From assembly GCA_963835525.1 (NCBI GenBank), contig CAWIFM010000008.1:496001-560000 (forward strand): a stretch of 64,000 nucleotides of DNA, written 5' to 3'. Positions 24,587 to 33,340 of the stretch are shown in pieces; the first letter of the stretch is position 1, and every line of letters begins with the position of its first letter. The DNA is from DASSUW01 sp963835525. Lineage in GTDB: Bacteria; Actinomycetota; Thermoleophilia; Solirubrobacterales; Solirubrobacteraceae. Under the pieces are notes generated by a model. It ran no database searches, was not told where the DNA came from, and was given only the letters and a program-made list of their open reading frames with translations. A program made the translations under genes and the position numbers.

Positions 24587-25515
24587 GTCCGCACCTCCTG
24601 CGGCTCGATGTCGGCCAGGGAGGGCATCGCGTCCGCGCACGCCAGCCGGCCCGCCACGAAAGCGCCCGCCGCGTTGGCGAGCCGGATCGTGCGCTCCAGC
24701 GGCCACTCGTTCAGCAGCCCGTAGACGAGCGCGCCGCCGAACGCGTCGCCGGCGCCGAGCCCGTTGACGACCTCGACCGGGACGGGCTCGACCTCCACGA
24801 GCTCGTCGCGCGTGCGCGCGAGCACGCCTTCCGGCCCGCGCTTGACGACCGCCAGCTCGACGCCCAGCTCGAGCAGCGCCGCCGATGCCGCGTACGGGTC
24901 GCGCGTCCGCACGGCCACCGCGACCTCGTCGCGGTTGCCGACGGCGACGGTCGCGTGCCGCAGCGCCGCGCGCGCCCAGTGGCCGGCCTCGGACTCGTCG
25001 GACCAGAACATCGGGCGGTGGTCGAGGTCGTGCACCGTGATGCCGCCCTCGCGAGCGGCGAGGGCGGCGAGCGTCGCCTCGCGGCTCGGCTCGGCCGACA
25101 GCCCGGTGCCGGTCGTCCAGAACACGCGCGCGGCGCGGATCGCGTCGAGGTCCAGCTCGCCCGCCGCCAGCGTCATGTCCGGCGCCTGTGGCTCGCGGTA
25201 GAAGAGCAGCGGGAAGTCGTCGGGCGGGTGGATCTCGCAGAACACCACCGGCGTGCGCAGGGAGGGGTGCGTGCCCACGAACGCGTCGTCGACCCCGAAC
25301 CCCCGCAGCGCGCTCCGGACGTACGGCCCGAACGGGTCGTCGCCGACCTTGGTGATCACGGCGCTGCGCAGGCCGAGCCGGGCGGCGGCCACGGCCACGT
25401 TGGTCGCGCTGCCGCCGAGCGACTTGGCGAACGTCTCCACCTCGGCCAGCGACACGCCGATCTGCTCCGGGTAGAGGTCGACGCCGACGCGGCCCATGGT
25501 GATCAGGTCGTGCAC
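24583..25515 (-). CDS. iolC: 5-dehydro-2-deoxygluconokinase IolC (PfkB family)
   Basis: 310 aa. TMGRVGVDLYPEQIGVSL and FAKSLGGSATNVAVAAARLGL are the IolC form of the PfkB N-terminus, and VNGLGAGDAFGGALVYGLL carries the catalytic Asp and anion hole. It phosphorylates 5-dehydro-2-deoxygluconate. The start is taken as GTG 25515; an internal ATG six codons later is possible. It overlaps the RmlD-like gene by 13 bp and iolD by 4 bp. Confidence 0.93.
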   Translation of the reverse strand: MHDLITMGRVGVDLYPEQIGVSLAEVETFAKSLGGSATNVAVAAARLGLRSAVITKVGDDPFGPYVRSALRGFGVDDAFVGTHPSLRTPVVFCEIHPPDDFPLLFYREPQAPDMTLAAGELDLDAIRAARVFWTTGTGLSAEPSREATLAALAAREGGITVHDLDHRPMFWSDESEAGHWARAALRHATVAVGNRDEVAVAVRTRDPYAASAALLELGVELAVVKRGPEGVLARTRDELVEVEPVPVEVVNGLGAGDAFGGALVYGLLNEWPLERTIRLANAAGAFVAGRLACADAMPSLADIEPQEVRT

Positions 25516-26333
25516 GCGAGGCTCCTCTCCAGCCGGCGCAGCTGGTCGTCCAGGCTGAGCAGCTCGACGCCGAGCGCGGCGGCCGTCGCCGTCGCGTCGA
25601 GCCGGGTGTCGTAGGGGACCGGGAACCCCGGGTCCGGCGGCGGCCCGAACTCGAGCAGCTCGCCGTCAAGGCCGAACACGTCGACGGTCCGCAGCGCGAG
25701 CTCGCGCCGCGTGACCGACTCGCCGCCGCAGCAGTGGAAGGTCCCCCGGTGCCCGCCCTCGGCGATGCGGGCGATCAGGCGCGCCGCGTCGGAGGCCAGC
25801 GTCGGCGTGGCGACGTTGTTGATGTCAGGGCCCTCCCAGACCGTGAACCGCTCGCCGGCGCGCAGCGCGCGCACGATCGAGGCCACGAAGTAGCCGAAGC
25901 CGGCGTCCTGGCTGCGCGGGGAGTCCGACGAGCCCTGCACCGCAGAAATTCGCGCAACCGTGTCGACAACCTGTTCGCTCGCCGCCTTGAGCATCCCGTA
26001 GAGGTTGATCGGGTTCGGCGGCGTCGCCTCGTCCGACATGCCCGTCCCGTCGAACACCCAGTCGGTCGACACGAGGATCACGTGCGCGCCCGTCGCCACC
26101 AGGTTGCGCGTGGCCCCGACGTACGCCGCCCAGCCCTCGCGCTGCAATCTGGCGTGGTCGTTGAGGATCGCGGCATGCACGACCACGTCGGGAGCGAAGG
26201 CGCCGACGCTGCGCCGCACGGCCTCCGCGTCGGTCACGTCGACCTCGGCGTGCGACGGCGCGAGCACGTCGTCGAACGCCTCCACCAGGTGGCGCCCGAC
26301 GAAGCCCGAGCCGCCGCTGATCCATGCCCTCAC
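25503..26333 (-). CDS. RmlD-like extended SDR (sugar-nucleotide reductase family) in the iol operon
   Basis: 276 aa, GTG start in a GTGA overlap with iolG. The N-terminus WISGGSGFVGRHLVEAF is a Rossmann motif, ILVSTDWVFDGTG is the strand before the catalytic region, and INLYGMLKAASEQVV has the YxxxK pair, with HCCGGESVTRRELA towards the end. The overall pattern is dTDP-4-dehydrorhamnose reductase/RmlD_sub_bind. Standard iol operons have no such gene. It may reduce an inositol-derived ketone or a sugar intermediate (inference), and the cofactor preference is not clear. Confidence 0.8.
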   Translation of the reverse strand: MRAWISGGSGFVGRHLVEAFDDVLAPSHAEVDVTDAEAVRRSVGAFAPDVVVHAAILNDHARLQREGWAAYVGATRNLVATGAHVILVSTDWVFDGTGMSDEATPPNPINLYGMLKAASEQVVDTVARISAVQGSSDSPRSQDAGFGYFVASIVRALRAGERFTVWEGPDINNVATPTLASDAARLIARIAEGGHRGTFHCCGGESVTRRELALRTVDVFGLDGELLEFGPPPDPGFPVPYDTRLDATATAAALGVELLSLDDQLRRLERSLACTT

Positions 26334-27325
26334 AGTGCGACCGGCCTTCCCTCGGTGAGCGACTGCCAGGCGGCGAGGCCGATCACCAGCGGGGCGCGGG
26401 CGTCGGCGCCCGAGACGGGCGGCGTCGCTCCCGTCCGGACCGCGCCCACGAACGCCGCCCACTCGCGCAGGTAGCTCGGGATGTAGCGCTCGAGGAAGAA
26501 GTAGGGGAGGGCGGCCATGCTGGTGCCGTCGGCGGTCCTCACCACGGTGGTGTGGGCGAGCGGGTTCTCCGACGATGCCATCCCGAGCGAGCCGAACACC
26601 TCGACCCGCTGGTCGTAGCCGTAGACGGCCCGGCGGCTGTTGTCGATCGCCGTCAGGCAGCCGTTCTCGTGCACCAGCGTCACCAGCGCCGTATCGACGT
26701 CGCCGGCCTCGGCGAACGCCGGATCGACGCGGACCGCCCCGCGCGCGAACACCTCGACGACCTCGCTGCCCGTCACGTAGCGGGCCATGTCGAAGTCGTG
26801 GATCGTCATGTCGAGGAAGATCCCGCCCGAGCCGCGCACGTAGTCCAGCGGCGGCGGCTCCGGGTCGCGGCTGGAGATGCGCACGAGCTGCGGCTCGCCG
26901 ACGTCGCCGCGCATGACCGCCTCGTGGACGGCCTGGTGGGCGGGGTCGAAGCGGCGGTTGAAGCCGATCTGGAACGGCACGCCGGCCGCGTCGACCGCCG
27001 CCAGCGCGCGGTCGACCTCGGCGAGATCGAGCGAGATCGGCTTCTCGCAGAAGATCGGCTTGCCCGCTCGGGCGGCGGCCACGATGAGGTCCGCATGCGT
27101 CTCCGTGCTCGAGCAGATCGCCACGGCGTCGACGCCGGGGTCGGCCAGCAGCTCGTCCAGCGCGCACGCGCGGACGCCGATCGACGCCGCGGCGTCCGCG
27201 TTGGCGTCGTGCACGGCGACCAGCGTCGCCCCGGGCACGTCGCGAGCGAGCAGCCCGGCGTGCATGCGCCCGATCCGGCCGACGCCGATCACGCCCATGC
27301 CGACGGCGGCGGTCTCGATCGTCAC
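26330..27325 (-). CDS. iolG: Gfo/Idh/MocA dehydrogenase, probable inositol 2-dehydrogenase IolG
   Basis: 331 aa. The Rossmann motif is MGVIGVGRIGRMHAGLLA. Other marks are ICSSTETHADLI, the catalytic-domain start IFCEKPISLDLAEVDRAL, then FQIGFNRRFDPAHQAVHEAV and IHDFDMARYV, all close to the IolG pattern, with the catalytic Asp/His pair in the last. It oxidises myo-inositol to 2-keto-myo-inositol. GTG 27325 was chosen because GGGAGGAG lies just upstream and it forms a GTGA overlap with the previous stop. ATG 27298 is the fallback. Confidence 0.9.
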   Translation of the reverse strand: MTIETAAVGMGVIGVGRIGRMHAGLLARDVPGATLVAVHDANADAAASIGVRACALDELLADPGVDAVAICSSTETHADLIVAAARAGKPIFCEKPISLDLAEVDRALAAVDAAGVPFQIGFNRRFDPAHQAVHEAVMRGDVGEPQLVRISSRDPEPPPLDYVRGSGGIFLDMTIHDFDMARYVTGSEVVEVFARGAVRVDPAFAEAGDVDTALVTLVHENGCLTAIDNSRRAVYGYDQRVEVFGSLGMASSENPLAHTTVVRTADGTSMAALPYFFLERYIPSYLREWAAFVGAVRTGATPPVSGADARAPLVIGLAAWQSLTEGRPVAL

Positions 27326-28509
27326 ACCTCCTCCCAGCGTCCGGAGCGCACCGACTCCAGCAGCGCCCGCTGCACGCGCACGAACGCCAGCGCGTCCTCG
27401 AAGCCCGGCGCGTGCTTCCGCCGCGCGGCGAGCGAGCGCATGAACTCGAAGTCCTCGATCACCACCAGGTCCTCGAAGCCGATCCCGTTCGCGCTGCCGG
27501 GGACGAAGTTGCCGTGGTAGGGGAAGCGGTCGCCGCCGAACACCGTGCGGTAGCCGCTGTGGAGCTCGTCCTCCATCAGGTAGACCTGCAGCTCGTTCAG
27601 CTTCTCGAGGTTCCAGCTCAGCGCGCCCTTGGTGCCGTAGACCTCGAAGGCCATCTGGCTCTCGGGGCCGACGATCGTGCGGCTGGCCTCGAACGTCCCG
27701 CGCACGCCGGAGGAGAACTCGCACAGCATCCCGGCGTAGTCCTCGTTGGTCACCGGGCCGCGCGGGTCGTCGGCGCTGCCGCGCGCGTAGTGGGTCCCGC
27801 CGGCCGTGAGCGGCCGCTCGCGGATGAACGTCTCCGTCGTCCCGACCACGCGCGCGATCGGGCCGATCAGCATGTGCGCGAGGTCGACCGAGTGGCTGAG
27901 CAGGTCGGTCGACGCGCCGTGCCCGCCCTCGTCGAGCCGGTAGCGCCACGACAGCGGGTTCAGCGGATCGCTGCCGTACATCGAGAAGAAGCGGCCGCGG
28001 TAGTTGGTGATCTCGCCGAGGCGGCCGTCGGCGATCAACTGCCGCGCGTACTGCACGAGCGGCGCCCAGCGGTAGTTGTAGCCCACGCCGGTGATCACGT
28101 CGCGGGCCGCCTCGGCGGCGCGCTCGGTCTGATCGGGCGTGCCGCCCACCGGCTTCTCGCAGAAGATGTCCTTGCCCGCCGCGGCGGCCGCCTCGATCAG
28201 CTCGAGGTGGAGCATGTTCGGCGCCGTGATGTAGACGACGTCGACGTCCGGGTGCTCGACGACGCGGCGCCAGTCGTCCGCCGCCTCGGCGTAGCCGAAG
28301 CCGCCGGTCGCCTCGCCCTGGCGCGCCGGCACGTTGTCGGCGCAGATCACCAGCTCGGCGTCGAACGGGCGGTCGGCGAACAGCGTCGGGATGCGCAGCA
28401 GCGAGCGGCTGTGGGCCTGCCCGAGCCAGCCGAAGCCGATCAGGCCCACCCCGATCCGCGTGCGTTGCCCGCCGCCGACCGGGTCGGCGGCGGGAGACAC
28501 CTGTGTCAT
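27322..28509 (-). CDS. Second Gfo/Idh/MocA family dehydrogenase
   Basis: 395 aa, longer than the IolG-like protein next to it. Rossmann motif GVGLIGFGWLGQAHSRSL, then YITAPNMLHLELIEAAA, DIFCEKPVGGTPDQTERA, GYNYRWAPLVQYARQLI and DLLSHSVDLAHMLIG. The EKP and H-x(3)-D elements suggest it is active. In other actinobacterial inositol loci such paralogues act on scyllo- or chiro-inositol or keto-inositol; that assignment is inference here. It overlaps both neighbours by four bases. Confidence 0.86.
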   Translation of the reverse strand: MTQVSPAADPVGGGQRTRIGVGLIGFGWLGQAHSRSLLRIPTLFADRPFDAELVICADNVPARQGEATGGFGYAEAADDWRRVVEHPDVDVVYITAPNMLHLELIEAAAAAGKDIFCEKPVGGTPDQTERAAEAARDVITGVGYNYRWAPLVQYARQLIADGRLGEITNYRGRFFSMYGSDPLNPLSWRYRLDEGGHGASTDLLSHSVDLAHMLIGPIARVVGTTETFIRERPLTAGGTHYARGSADDPRGPVTNEDYAGMLCEFSSGVRGTFEASRTIVGPESQMAFEVYGTKGALSWNLEKLNELQVYLMEDELHSGYRTVFGGDRFPYHGNFVPGSANGIGFEDLVVIEDFEFMRSLAARRKHAPGFEDALAFVRVQRALLESVRSGRWEEV

Positions 28510-29291
28510 GCGGTCACCGGCCCACGCTCCAGCTCGTGCGTGAGCTGCTCGAGCTCCGCGCCGCCGGCCATCATCTTCACCAGCTCGTCCCGGCTGATGC
28601 CGCCCTTGTCCCAGGCGCCCATCATCCTGCCGCGGTTGAGGACCACGAAACGGTCCCCCACCGGCCACGCATGGTGCGGGTTGTGGGTGATGAAGATGAC
28701 GCCGAGCCCGCGGTCGCGCGCCTGCACGATGTACCGCAGCACGACGCCCGACTGCTTGACCCCGAGCGCCGACGTCGGCTCGTCGAGGATCAGCATCTTG
28801 GCGCCGAAGTACACCGCGCGAGCGATCGCCACCGCCTGGCGCTCGCCGCCCGAGAGGGTGCCGACCATCTGGTCGGGGTCGCGCACGTCGATGCCCATCT
28901 TGGCCATCTCCTCGCGCATCACCGACTTGGCCTGCCTGATGTCGATCCGGCGCAGCGGGCCGCTCCCCTTCATCGGCTCCGAGCCGAGGAAGAAGTTGCG
29001 CCAGATCGCCATCAGCGGCACCGTCGCGAGGTCCTGGAAGACCGTCGCGATGCCGGCCGCCTTGGCCTCGCGCGGCGACGAGAACGTCGTCGGCGTGCCC
29101 TCGACCAGGAGCTCGCCCTCGCTGTGCGCGTGCACGCCCGAGAGGATCTTGATGAACGTCGACTTGCCGGCCCCGTTGTCGCCCAGCACGCACGTCACCT
29201 GGCCGGCGTTGACCACCGTCGAGACGTCCTTCAGGGCGATGACGTTGCCGAAGTACTTGCCGATGCCCTTGACCTCGAGCAGGGCGGTCAT
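28506..29291 (-). CDS. Sugar ABC transporter ATPase, single-domain FrcA type
   Basis: 261 aa with one nucleotide-binding domain. Walker A GDNGAGKST (residues 37-45), Q-loop region TVFQDLATVPLM, signature LSGGERQAVAIARAVYFGA, Walker B KMLILDEPTSALG and switch His in FITHNPHHAW. Ribose-type importers usually have a duplicated ATPase of about 500 aa, so this is the short FrcA-like form that would dimerise. Given its place it probably powers inositol uptake (inference). The start overlaps the permease stop by ATGA. Confidence 0.92.
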   Translation of the reverse strand: MTALLEVKGIGKYFGNVIALKDVSTVVNAGQVTCVLGDNGAGKSTFIKILSGVHAHSEGELLVEGTPTTFSSPREAKAAGIATVFQDLATVPLMAIWRNFFLGSEPMKGSGPLRRIDIRQAKSVMREEMAKMGIDVRDPDQMVGTLSGGERQAVAIARAVYFGAKMLILDEPTSALGVKQSGVVLRYIVQARDRGLGVIFITHNPHHAWPVGDRFVVLNRGRMMGAWDKGGISRDELVKMMAGGAELEQLTHELERGPVTA

Positions 29292-30349
29292 GACCGGGCT
29301 CCTTCCGCGCGCCGGCGGACGTAGGTGTTGACCAGCACGGCGGCCAGCAGGATCACGCCGAGGAACAGGTAGCGCCAGTCCGTGTTCCAGCCGCTGAACT
29401 GGATCCCGATGAACGTCATCCCGATGATCAGCGCGCCCATCGCGGCGCCGACCGCCGAGCCGAAGCCGCCGGTGAGCAGGCACCCGCCCGCCACCGCGGC
29501 GATGATGTAGGTGAACTCCTCGCCGACGCCCTGGCTGGCCTGCACGGAGCCGAGCCGCAGGGCGATCATGATGCCCACCAGCGCGGCGGCCATCGAGGTC
29601 ATCATGAACAGGCCGATCTTGACGCGGTTGACCGGGACGCCGACGTTGCGGGCGGCAACCTTGTCGCCGCCCACGCCGAAGATCCAGTTGCCGACGCGCG
29701 TCCGGAAGAGCACCCATGTCGCCAGCGCCGTGATCACGATCCACCAGATCACGCTCACGCGGTAGTTGTGCGGGTCCCAGAAGTCGCTCGCGAAGAGCTT
29801 CTGAGCGCTCTCGAACCCGGCGGTGTCACGCAGGCCGCCGACCCGCACCGTGTCGGTGATCGCCTTCGTCCCGCCCAGGTTGACGCCCTGGAGGATGAAG
29901 AAGGTGGCCAGCGTCACGATGAAGCTCGGCAGCCCGGTCTTGATGACCATGTAGCCGTTGAGGAACCCGATGCAGGCGGCGAACACGAACGTGAGCAGGA
30001 TCGCCAGCCAGAGGTTCATCCCCACCTCGGTGGCGAGGATGCCCATCAGCAGGCCCGTCGAGCCGGTCATCACGCCCGACGACAGGTCGAACTCGCCGCC
30101 GATCATGAGGAGCGCGACCGCCACGGCCATGATGCCCAGCGTCGACGCGACGTCCGTCCAGCGCGCGATGCCGCTCAACGTCACGAACTGCTCCGCCGTG
30201 ACGGCGAAGAACAGGAACACGGCTCCGGCGCCGATCATCGCCCCCAGCTCGGGGCGCTGGAGCAGCTTGGTGACGAAGGAGATCTTCGCCAGCCGCTCGT
30301 CGAGCGCTGTCTCCGGAGGCTCCGACGTCGGCTGGAGCGCTGTGCTCAT
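29288..30349 (-). CDS. Sugar ABC transporter permease (ribose/RbsC-type)
   Basis: 353 aa with about ten hydrophobic segments. LGIMAVAVALLMIGGEFDLS, GLPSFIVTLATFFILQGVNL and VGGDKVAARNVGVPVNRVKI are BPD_transp_2 signatures, the last being the coupling loop to the ATPase. The family imports monosaccharides and polyols; inositol is likely here because of the operon. It overlaps the genes on both sides by four bases. Confidence 0.92.
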   Translation of the reverse strand: MSTALQPTSEPPETALDERLAKISFVTKLLQRPELGAMIGAGAVFLFFAVTAEQFVTLSGIARWTDVASTLGIMAVAVALLMIGGEFDLSSGVMTGSTGLLMGILATEVGMNLWLAILLTFVFAACIGFLNGYMVIKTGLPSFIVTLATFFILQGVNLGGTKAITDTVRVGGLRDTAGFESAQKLFASDFWDPHNYRVSVIWWIVITALATWVLFRTRVGNWIFGVGGDKVAARNVGVPVNRVKIGLFMMTSMAAALVGIMIALRLGSVQASQGVGEEFTYIIAAVAGGCLLTGGFGSAVGAAMGALIIGMTFIGIQFSGWNTDWRYLFLGVILLAAVLVNTYVRRRAEGARS

Positions 30350-31329
30350 CGCGTGCCGGCCTCCGCCAGCTTCTCGATCTCCGCGGCGTTGGACTTCTCG
30401 ACGAAGCCGGGCCCGGTGAGCACGAACTGCCCGCCGCCGACTGTGTTGAGGTTGGTCTTGTTCAGCGTGAGGAAGACGACCGGCAGGTAGCCCTGGAGGT
30501 ACTGCTGCTGGTCGACGGCGAAGAGGATCTCGTCGTCCTTGATCGCCTTGATCACGTCGCCGGACAGGTCGAACGTGGCGAGCTTGGCCTCCGAGCTTGC
30601 GCCGGCGACAGCGTCACGCGCGGCGACCGCGATGTCCGGGTTCAGGGCCAGCACGGCGTCGATCGAGTCGTCGGACTCCAGCTTGGACTGGATCTCGGTC
30701 AGCGTGGTCGAGATGTCGGCCGTACCGGCGACCTGGACGTTCTCCACCTCGCCGCCGAACGTCTTCTTGGCGCCGTCGCAGCGCTGGTTGAGGCCGATGT
30801 TGCCCTGCTCGTGGATGACGCAGATCATCTTCGTGGCGCCGGACTCCTTGAGCTTCGCGCCTGCGCCCTCGCCGGCGATCGTCTCGGTCTGGCCGACGTG
30901 CGTGATCGCGCCCAGCGAAGCCGACTCCTCGGCGCCCGAGTTGAGCGTGATGATCGGGATGCCGGCCTCCTTCGCCGTGGCGAGCGCGTCGCGGATGGCG
31001 TCCGGGTTCGGTGCGGAGACCGCGATGCCGTCGACGCCCTCGGTCACCGCCGCCTCGATCAGCTGGGCCTGCTCCTCGGGGTCGTTGTTGGACTCGGAGT
31101 ACTTGAGCGTGACCCCGAGGTCCTCCGCCGCCTTCTCGGCTCCCTTCTTGGCCACCGACCAGAACGATCCGCCGTCGCCGTGCGTGACCATCGCGATGGT
31201 GACGTCCTGCGACTGCGTGAGGTCGACGCTGTCGTCACCGCCGCCTCCGTCGTCGTCGCCACCACCACAGCCCGCGAGCACGAACACGCCCGCCGCCAGC
31301 ACCAGGAACAGCACCCCGAGTCGCCTCAT
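30346..31329 (-). CDS. Sugar-binding lipoprotein of the ABC transporter
   Basis: 327 aa. Signal peptide with lipobox VLAGC (acylated Cys21) and a Gly/Asp linker (22-38), then a periplasmic-binding-protein type I fold of the ribose class: VTIAMVTHGDGGSFWSVAK, GVDGIAVSAPNPDAIRDAL, AGIPIITLNSGAEESASLG and FAVDQQQYLQGYLPVVFL. It should capture inositol or a related polyol outside the membrane. The start overlaps the iolE stop by ATGA. Confidence 0.92.
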   Translation of the reverse strand: MRRLGVLFLVLAAGVFVLAGCGGGDDDGGGGDDSVDLTQSQDVTIAMVTHGDGGSFWSVAKKGAEKAAEDLGVTLKYSESNNDPEEQAQLIEAAVTEGVDGIAVSAPNPDAIRDALATAKEAGIPIITLNSGAEESASLGAITHVGQTETIAGEGAGAKLKESGATKMICVIHEQGNIGLNQRCDGAKKTFGGEVENVQVAGTADISTTLTEIQSKLESDDSIDAVLALNPDIAVAARDAVAGASSEAKLATFDLSGDVIKAIKDDEILFAVDQQQYLQGYLPVVFLTLNKTNLNTVGGGQFVLTGPGFVEKSNAAEIEKLAEAGTR

Positions 31330-32207
31330 GATTCCGCCACCCTCTCTCTCCGCGGAGCCCGTGAATGCAGGTACGCGATGCTCTCCCGAACATCGGTGAC
31401 CGGACCGCTTCCCACCGGCGGCTCCTCCCCGGTGAGTGCGGTGTCCTGCTCGAGCACGAGCCAGCGCCCGTACCCGTCCAGCCCGTCCAAGACCTCGTCG
31501 AGGCGGAGGTCGCCGGCGCCGAGCGGGCGGAAGAGACCCGCCTGCACCGCCTGCACGAGCGACAACCCCCGTCTTGCGACCGCCATGTCCACATCCTTCA
31601 GGTGGACGTGGACGACCCGCTCGCGGTGGCGGCGGGCGAACTCGGCCGGGTCGACGCCGCCGATCAGCAGGTGCCCGGTGTCCAGGCACCAGCCGACCTC
31701 GCTCAGCTCCAGCATCCGCTCGACGTCGGCCGCCGTCTCGACCTGCGTCCCCACGTGCGGGTGCAGCGCGAGCGTAAGGCCGTGCTGGGAGACCAGCCGC
31801 TCGACCTCGGCGAGGTGGCGCGCGACGCGCTGCCAGGCGTCGTCGTCGAGCGGGAGCGGGGGAGACCAGCCGGCGTCCGCCACGACGGCGGCGCTGAACA
31901 CCTCGGCGCCGGCGGCGGACAGCACGGCGGCCACCCGCTCGGCCTCGGCGGTGTCGAGCGCGGGCTCGTGCAGCACGAGCGGCACGAAGCCGCCGACGAG
32001 CCGCAGCCCGTGGCGATCGAGCGCCTCGCGGATCGCGGCCGGCTCGAACGGGAGGTACCCGATCGGGCCGAGCTCGGTCGCCCGGACGCCGAGCGAGGCC
32101 ATCTCGCCGAACACGCGCTCGGGCCCGAGCTGGTGGCCCCAGCCCGGCACCTCGCACACGCCCCACGAGATCGGCGCCGCCGCCAGCCGGTTGTCGATGT
32201 CTGCCAT
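31326..32207 (-). CDS. iolE: Inosose dehydratase-like TIM-barrel protein, probable IolE
   Basis: 293 aa, the first gene of the ten-gene operon. The N-terminus AAAPISWGVCEVPGWGHQL is the IolE pattern (PISWGV), followed by ATELGPIGYLPFEP, LALHPHVGTQVETAADV with metal-binding His and Glu, WCLDTGHLLIGGVDPAEF and VVHVHLKDVD. It dehydrates 2-keto-myo-inositol to the trihydroxycyclohexanedione used by IolD. The ATG at 32207 shares two bases with the upstream LacI-type operator, so repressor binding would cover the start site. Confidence 0.9.
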   Translation of the reverse strand: MADIDNRLAAAPISWGVCEVPGWGHQLGPERVFGEMASLGVRATELGPIGYLPFEPAAIREALDRHGLRLVGGFVPLVLHEPALDTAEAERVAAVLSAAGAEVFSAAVVADAGWSPPLPLDDDAWQRVARHLAEVERLVSQHGLTLALHPHVGTQVETAADVERMLELSEVGWCLDTGHLLIGGVDPAEFARRHRERVVHVHLKDVDMAVARRGLSLVQAVQAGLFRPLGAGDLRLDEVLDGLDGYGRWLVLEQDTALTGEEPPVGSGPVTDVRESIAYLHSRAPRRERVAES

Positions 32208-32221
32208 TAGAGCGCTCTAAT
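32206..32221. promoter_or_regulatory. LacI-type operator 1 at the iolE start
   Basis: ATTAGAGCGCTCTAAT is a perfect 16-bp palindrome with the central CG expected of LacI-family sites. It overlaps the first bases of the iolE start codon. An identical 14-bp core lies 93 bp away in front of the LacI gene. Specific binding by that LacI protein is inference but strongly suggested by the pair. Confidence 0.85.
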
Positions 32222-32298
32222 TCATGGCGCGACGATACGGGCGGCTGCCCGCCACCGCGACGAAGACCCTCTCCGTGAGCGCTTGCCAACCGAGTACG

Positions 32299-32314
32299 AT
32301 TAGAGCGCTCTAAC
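32299..32314. promoter_or_regulatory. LacI-type operator 2 before the LacI gene
   Basis: The core TTAGAGCGCTCTAA (32300-32313) repeats operator 1 exactly and ends 16 bp before the LacI ATG. This suggests autoregulation. The centre-to-centre distance to operator 1 is 93 bp, close to nine helical turns, so looping between the two is possible. A TTGCCA hexamer at 32283-32288 is a weak -35 candidate. Confidence 0.82.
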
Positions 32315-32329
32315 GGAGTCAATCACCCG

Positions 32330-33340
32330 ATGGCCCAGGCTGTCAACCCCCACCCCACGATGGAGGACGTCGCCCGCGAGGCCGGGGTGTCGCGCGCGCT
32401 GGTCTCGCTGGTCATGCGCGAAAGCCCGAAGGTCAGCGACGAGCGCCGCGCCCGCGTGCTGGAGGCGGCGGCGCGGCTCGGCTACCGGCCCAACGCCCAC
32501 GCGCGCAGCCTCGCCAGCCGGCGCACGCGGACCGTGGGCGTCCTGCTCAACGACCTCCACAACCCGTTCTTCGCGGAGATCGCCGACGGCATCGAGGACG
32601 TGGCCTCGCGGCTCGGCTACCGGCTGCTGCTGAGCACCGGCGGGCGCCGTCCCGAGCGCGAGCGGGCGATGCTCGAGGCGCTGCTCGAGTACCGCACGGA
32701 CGGCGTGATCATGGTCAGCCCGCGGATGGAGACGCGCGACATCCTCGAAGCCACGCGCTCGACCGCGGTGGTCGTGACCGGCCGCGTGCTGCGCAGCGAC
32801 GCCGTCGACTGCGTCGAGACCGACGAGGCGCTCGGAGCGCGCCTGGCGGTGCGCCACCTCGCCGAGCTCGGCCACGAGCGCATCGTGCACATCGACGGCG
32901 GTCGCGGGGCCGGCGCCGCTCCGCGCCGCGCGGGCTACCTGCGCGCGATGCGCGAGGTCGGCCTCGAGGGGCATGCCGCCGTCATCCCCGGCGAGTTCAC
33001 GGAGACCGCGGGCGTGCGCGCCGCCGAGCAGCTGCTGGCCGGCGGCGACCTGCCGACCGCGATCTTCGCCGCCAACGACCTGATGGGCGCGGGGGTCCTC
33101 GACCGGCTCGAGGACGACGGCGTGCGCGTGCCGCAGGACGTCTCGATCGTGGGCTTCGACAACACCTTCCTCGCCGCGCTGCACCACATCTCGCTGACCA
33201 CCATCAACCAGCCGCGGCGCGAGACGGGCCGGCTCGCGCTCGAGCTGCTGCTCGAGCGGCTCGACGGCCGGCAGGAGCCGGTGCGGCGGCTGACCGAGCC
33301 GACGCTCGTGGTCCGGCGGACGACGGGGCCGCCGCGATGA
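32330..33340 (+). CDS. LacI-family repressor, probable regulator of the inositol operon
   Basis: 336 aa. Residues 10-35 are the LacI helix-turn-helix (TMEDVAREAGVSRALVSLVM) and the hinge region is RPNAHARSLASRRTRTVGVL. Residues 60-330 form the periplasmic-binding-like effector domain, with NPFFAEIADGIEDVA and FAANDLMGAGVLDRLEDDGV. It is divergent from the iol operon with two identical operators between them, so it most likely represses both until an inositol catabolite binds (inference). Its stop overlaps the ATG of the small protease. Confidence 0.92.
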   Translation: MAQAVNPHPTMEDVAREAGVSRALVSLVMRESPKVSDERRARVLEAAARLGYRPNAHARSLASRRTRTVGVLLNDLHNPFFAEIADGIEDVASRLGYRLLLSTGGRRPERERAMLEALLEYRTDGVIMVSPRMETRDILEATRSTAVVVTGRVLRSDAVDCVETDEALGARLAVRHLAELGHERIVHIDGGRGAGAAPRRAGYLRAMREVGLEGHAAVIPGEFTETAGVRAAEQLLAGGDLPTAIFAANDLMGAGVLDRLEDDGVRVPQDVSIVGFDNTFLAALHHISLTTINQPRRETGRLALELLLERLDGRQEPVRRLTEPTLVVRRTTGPPR

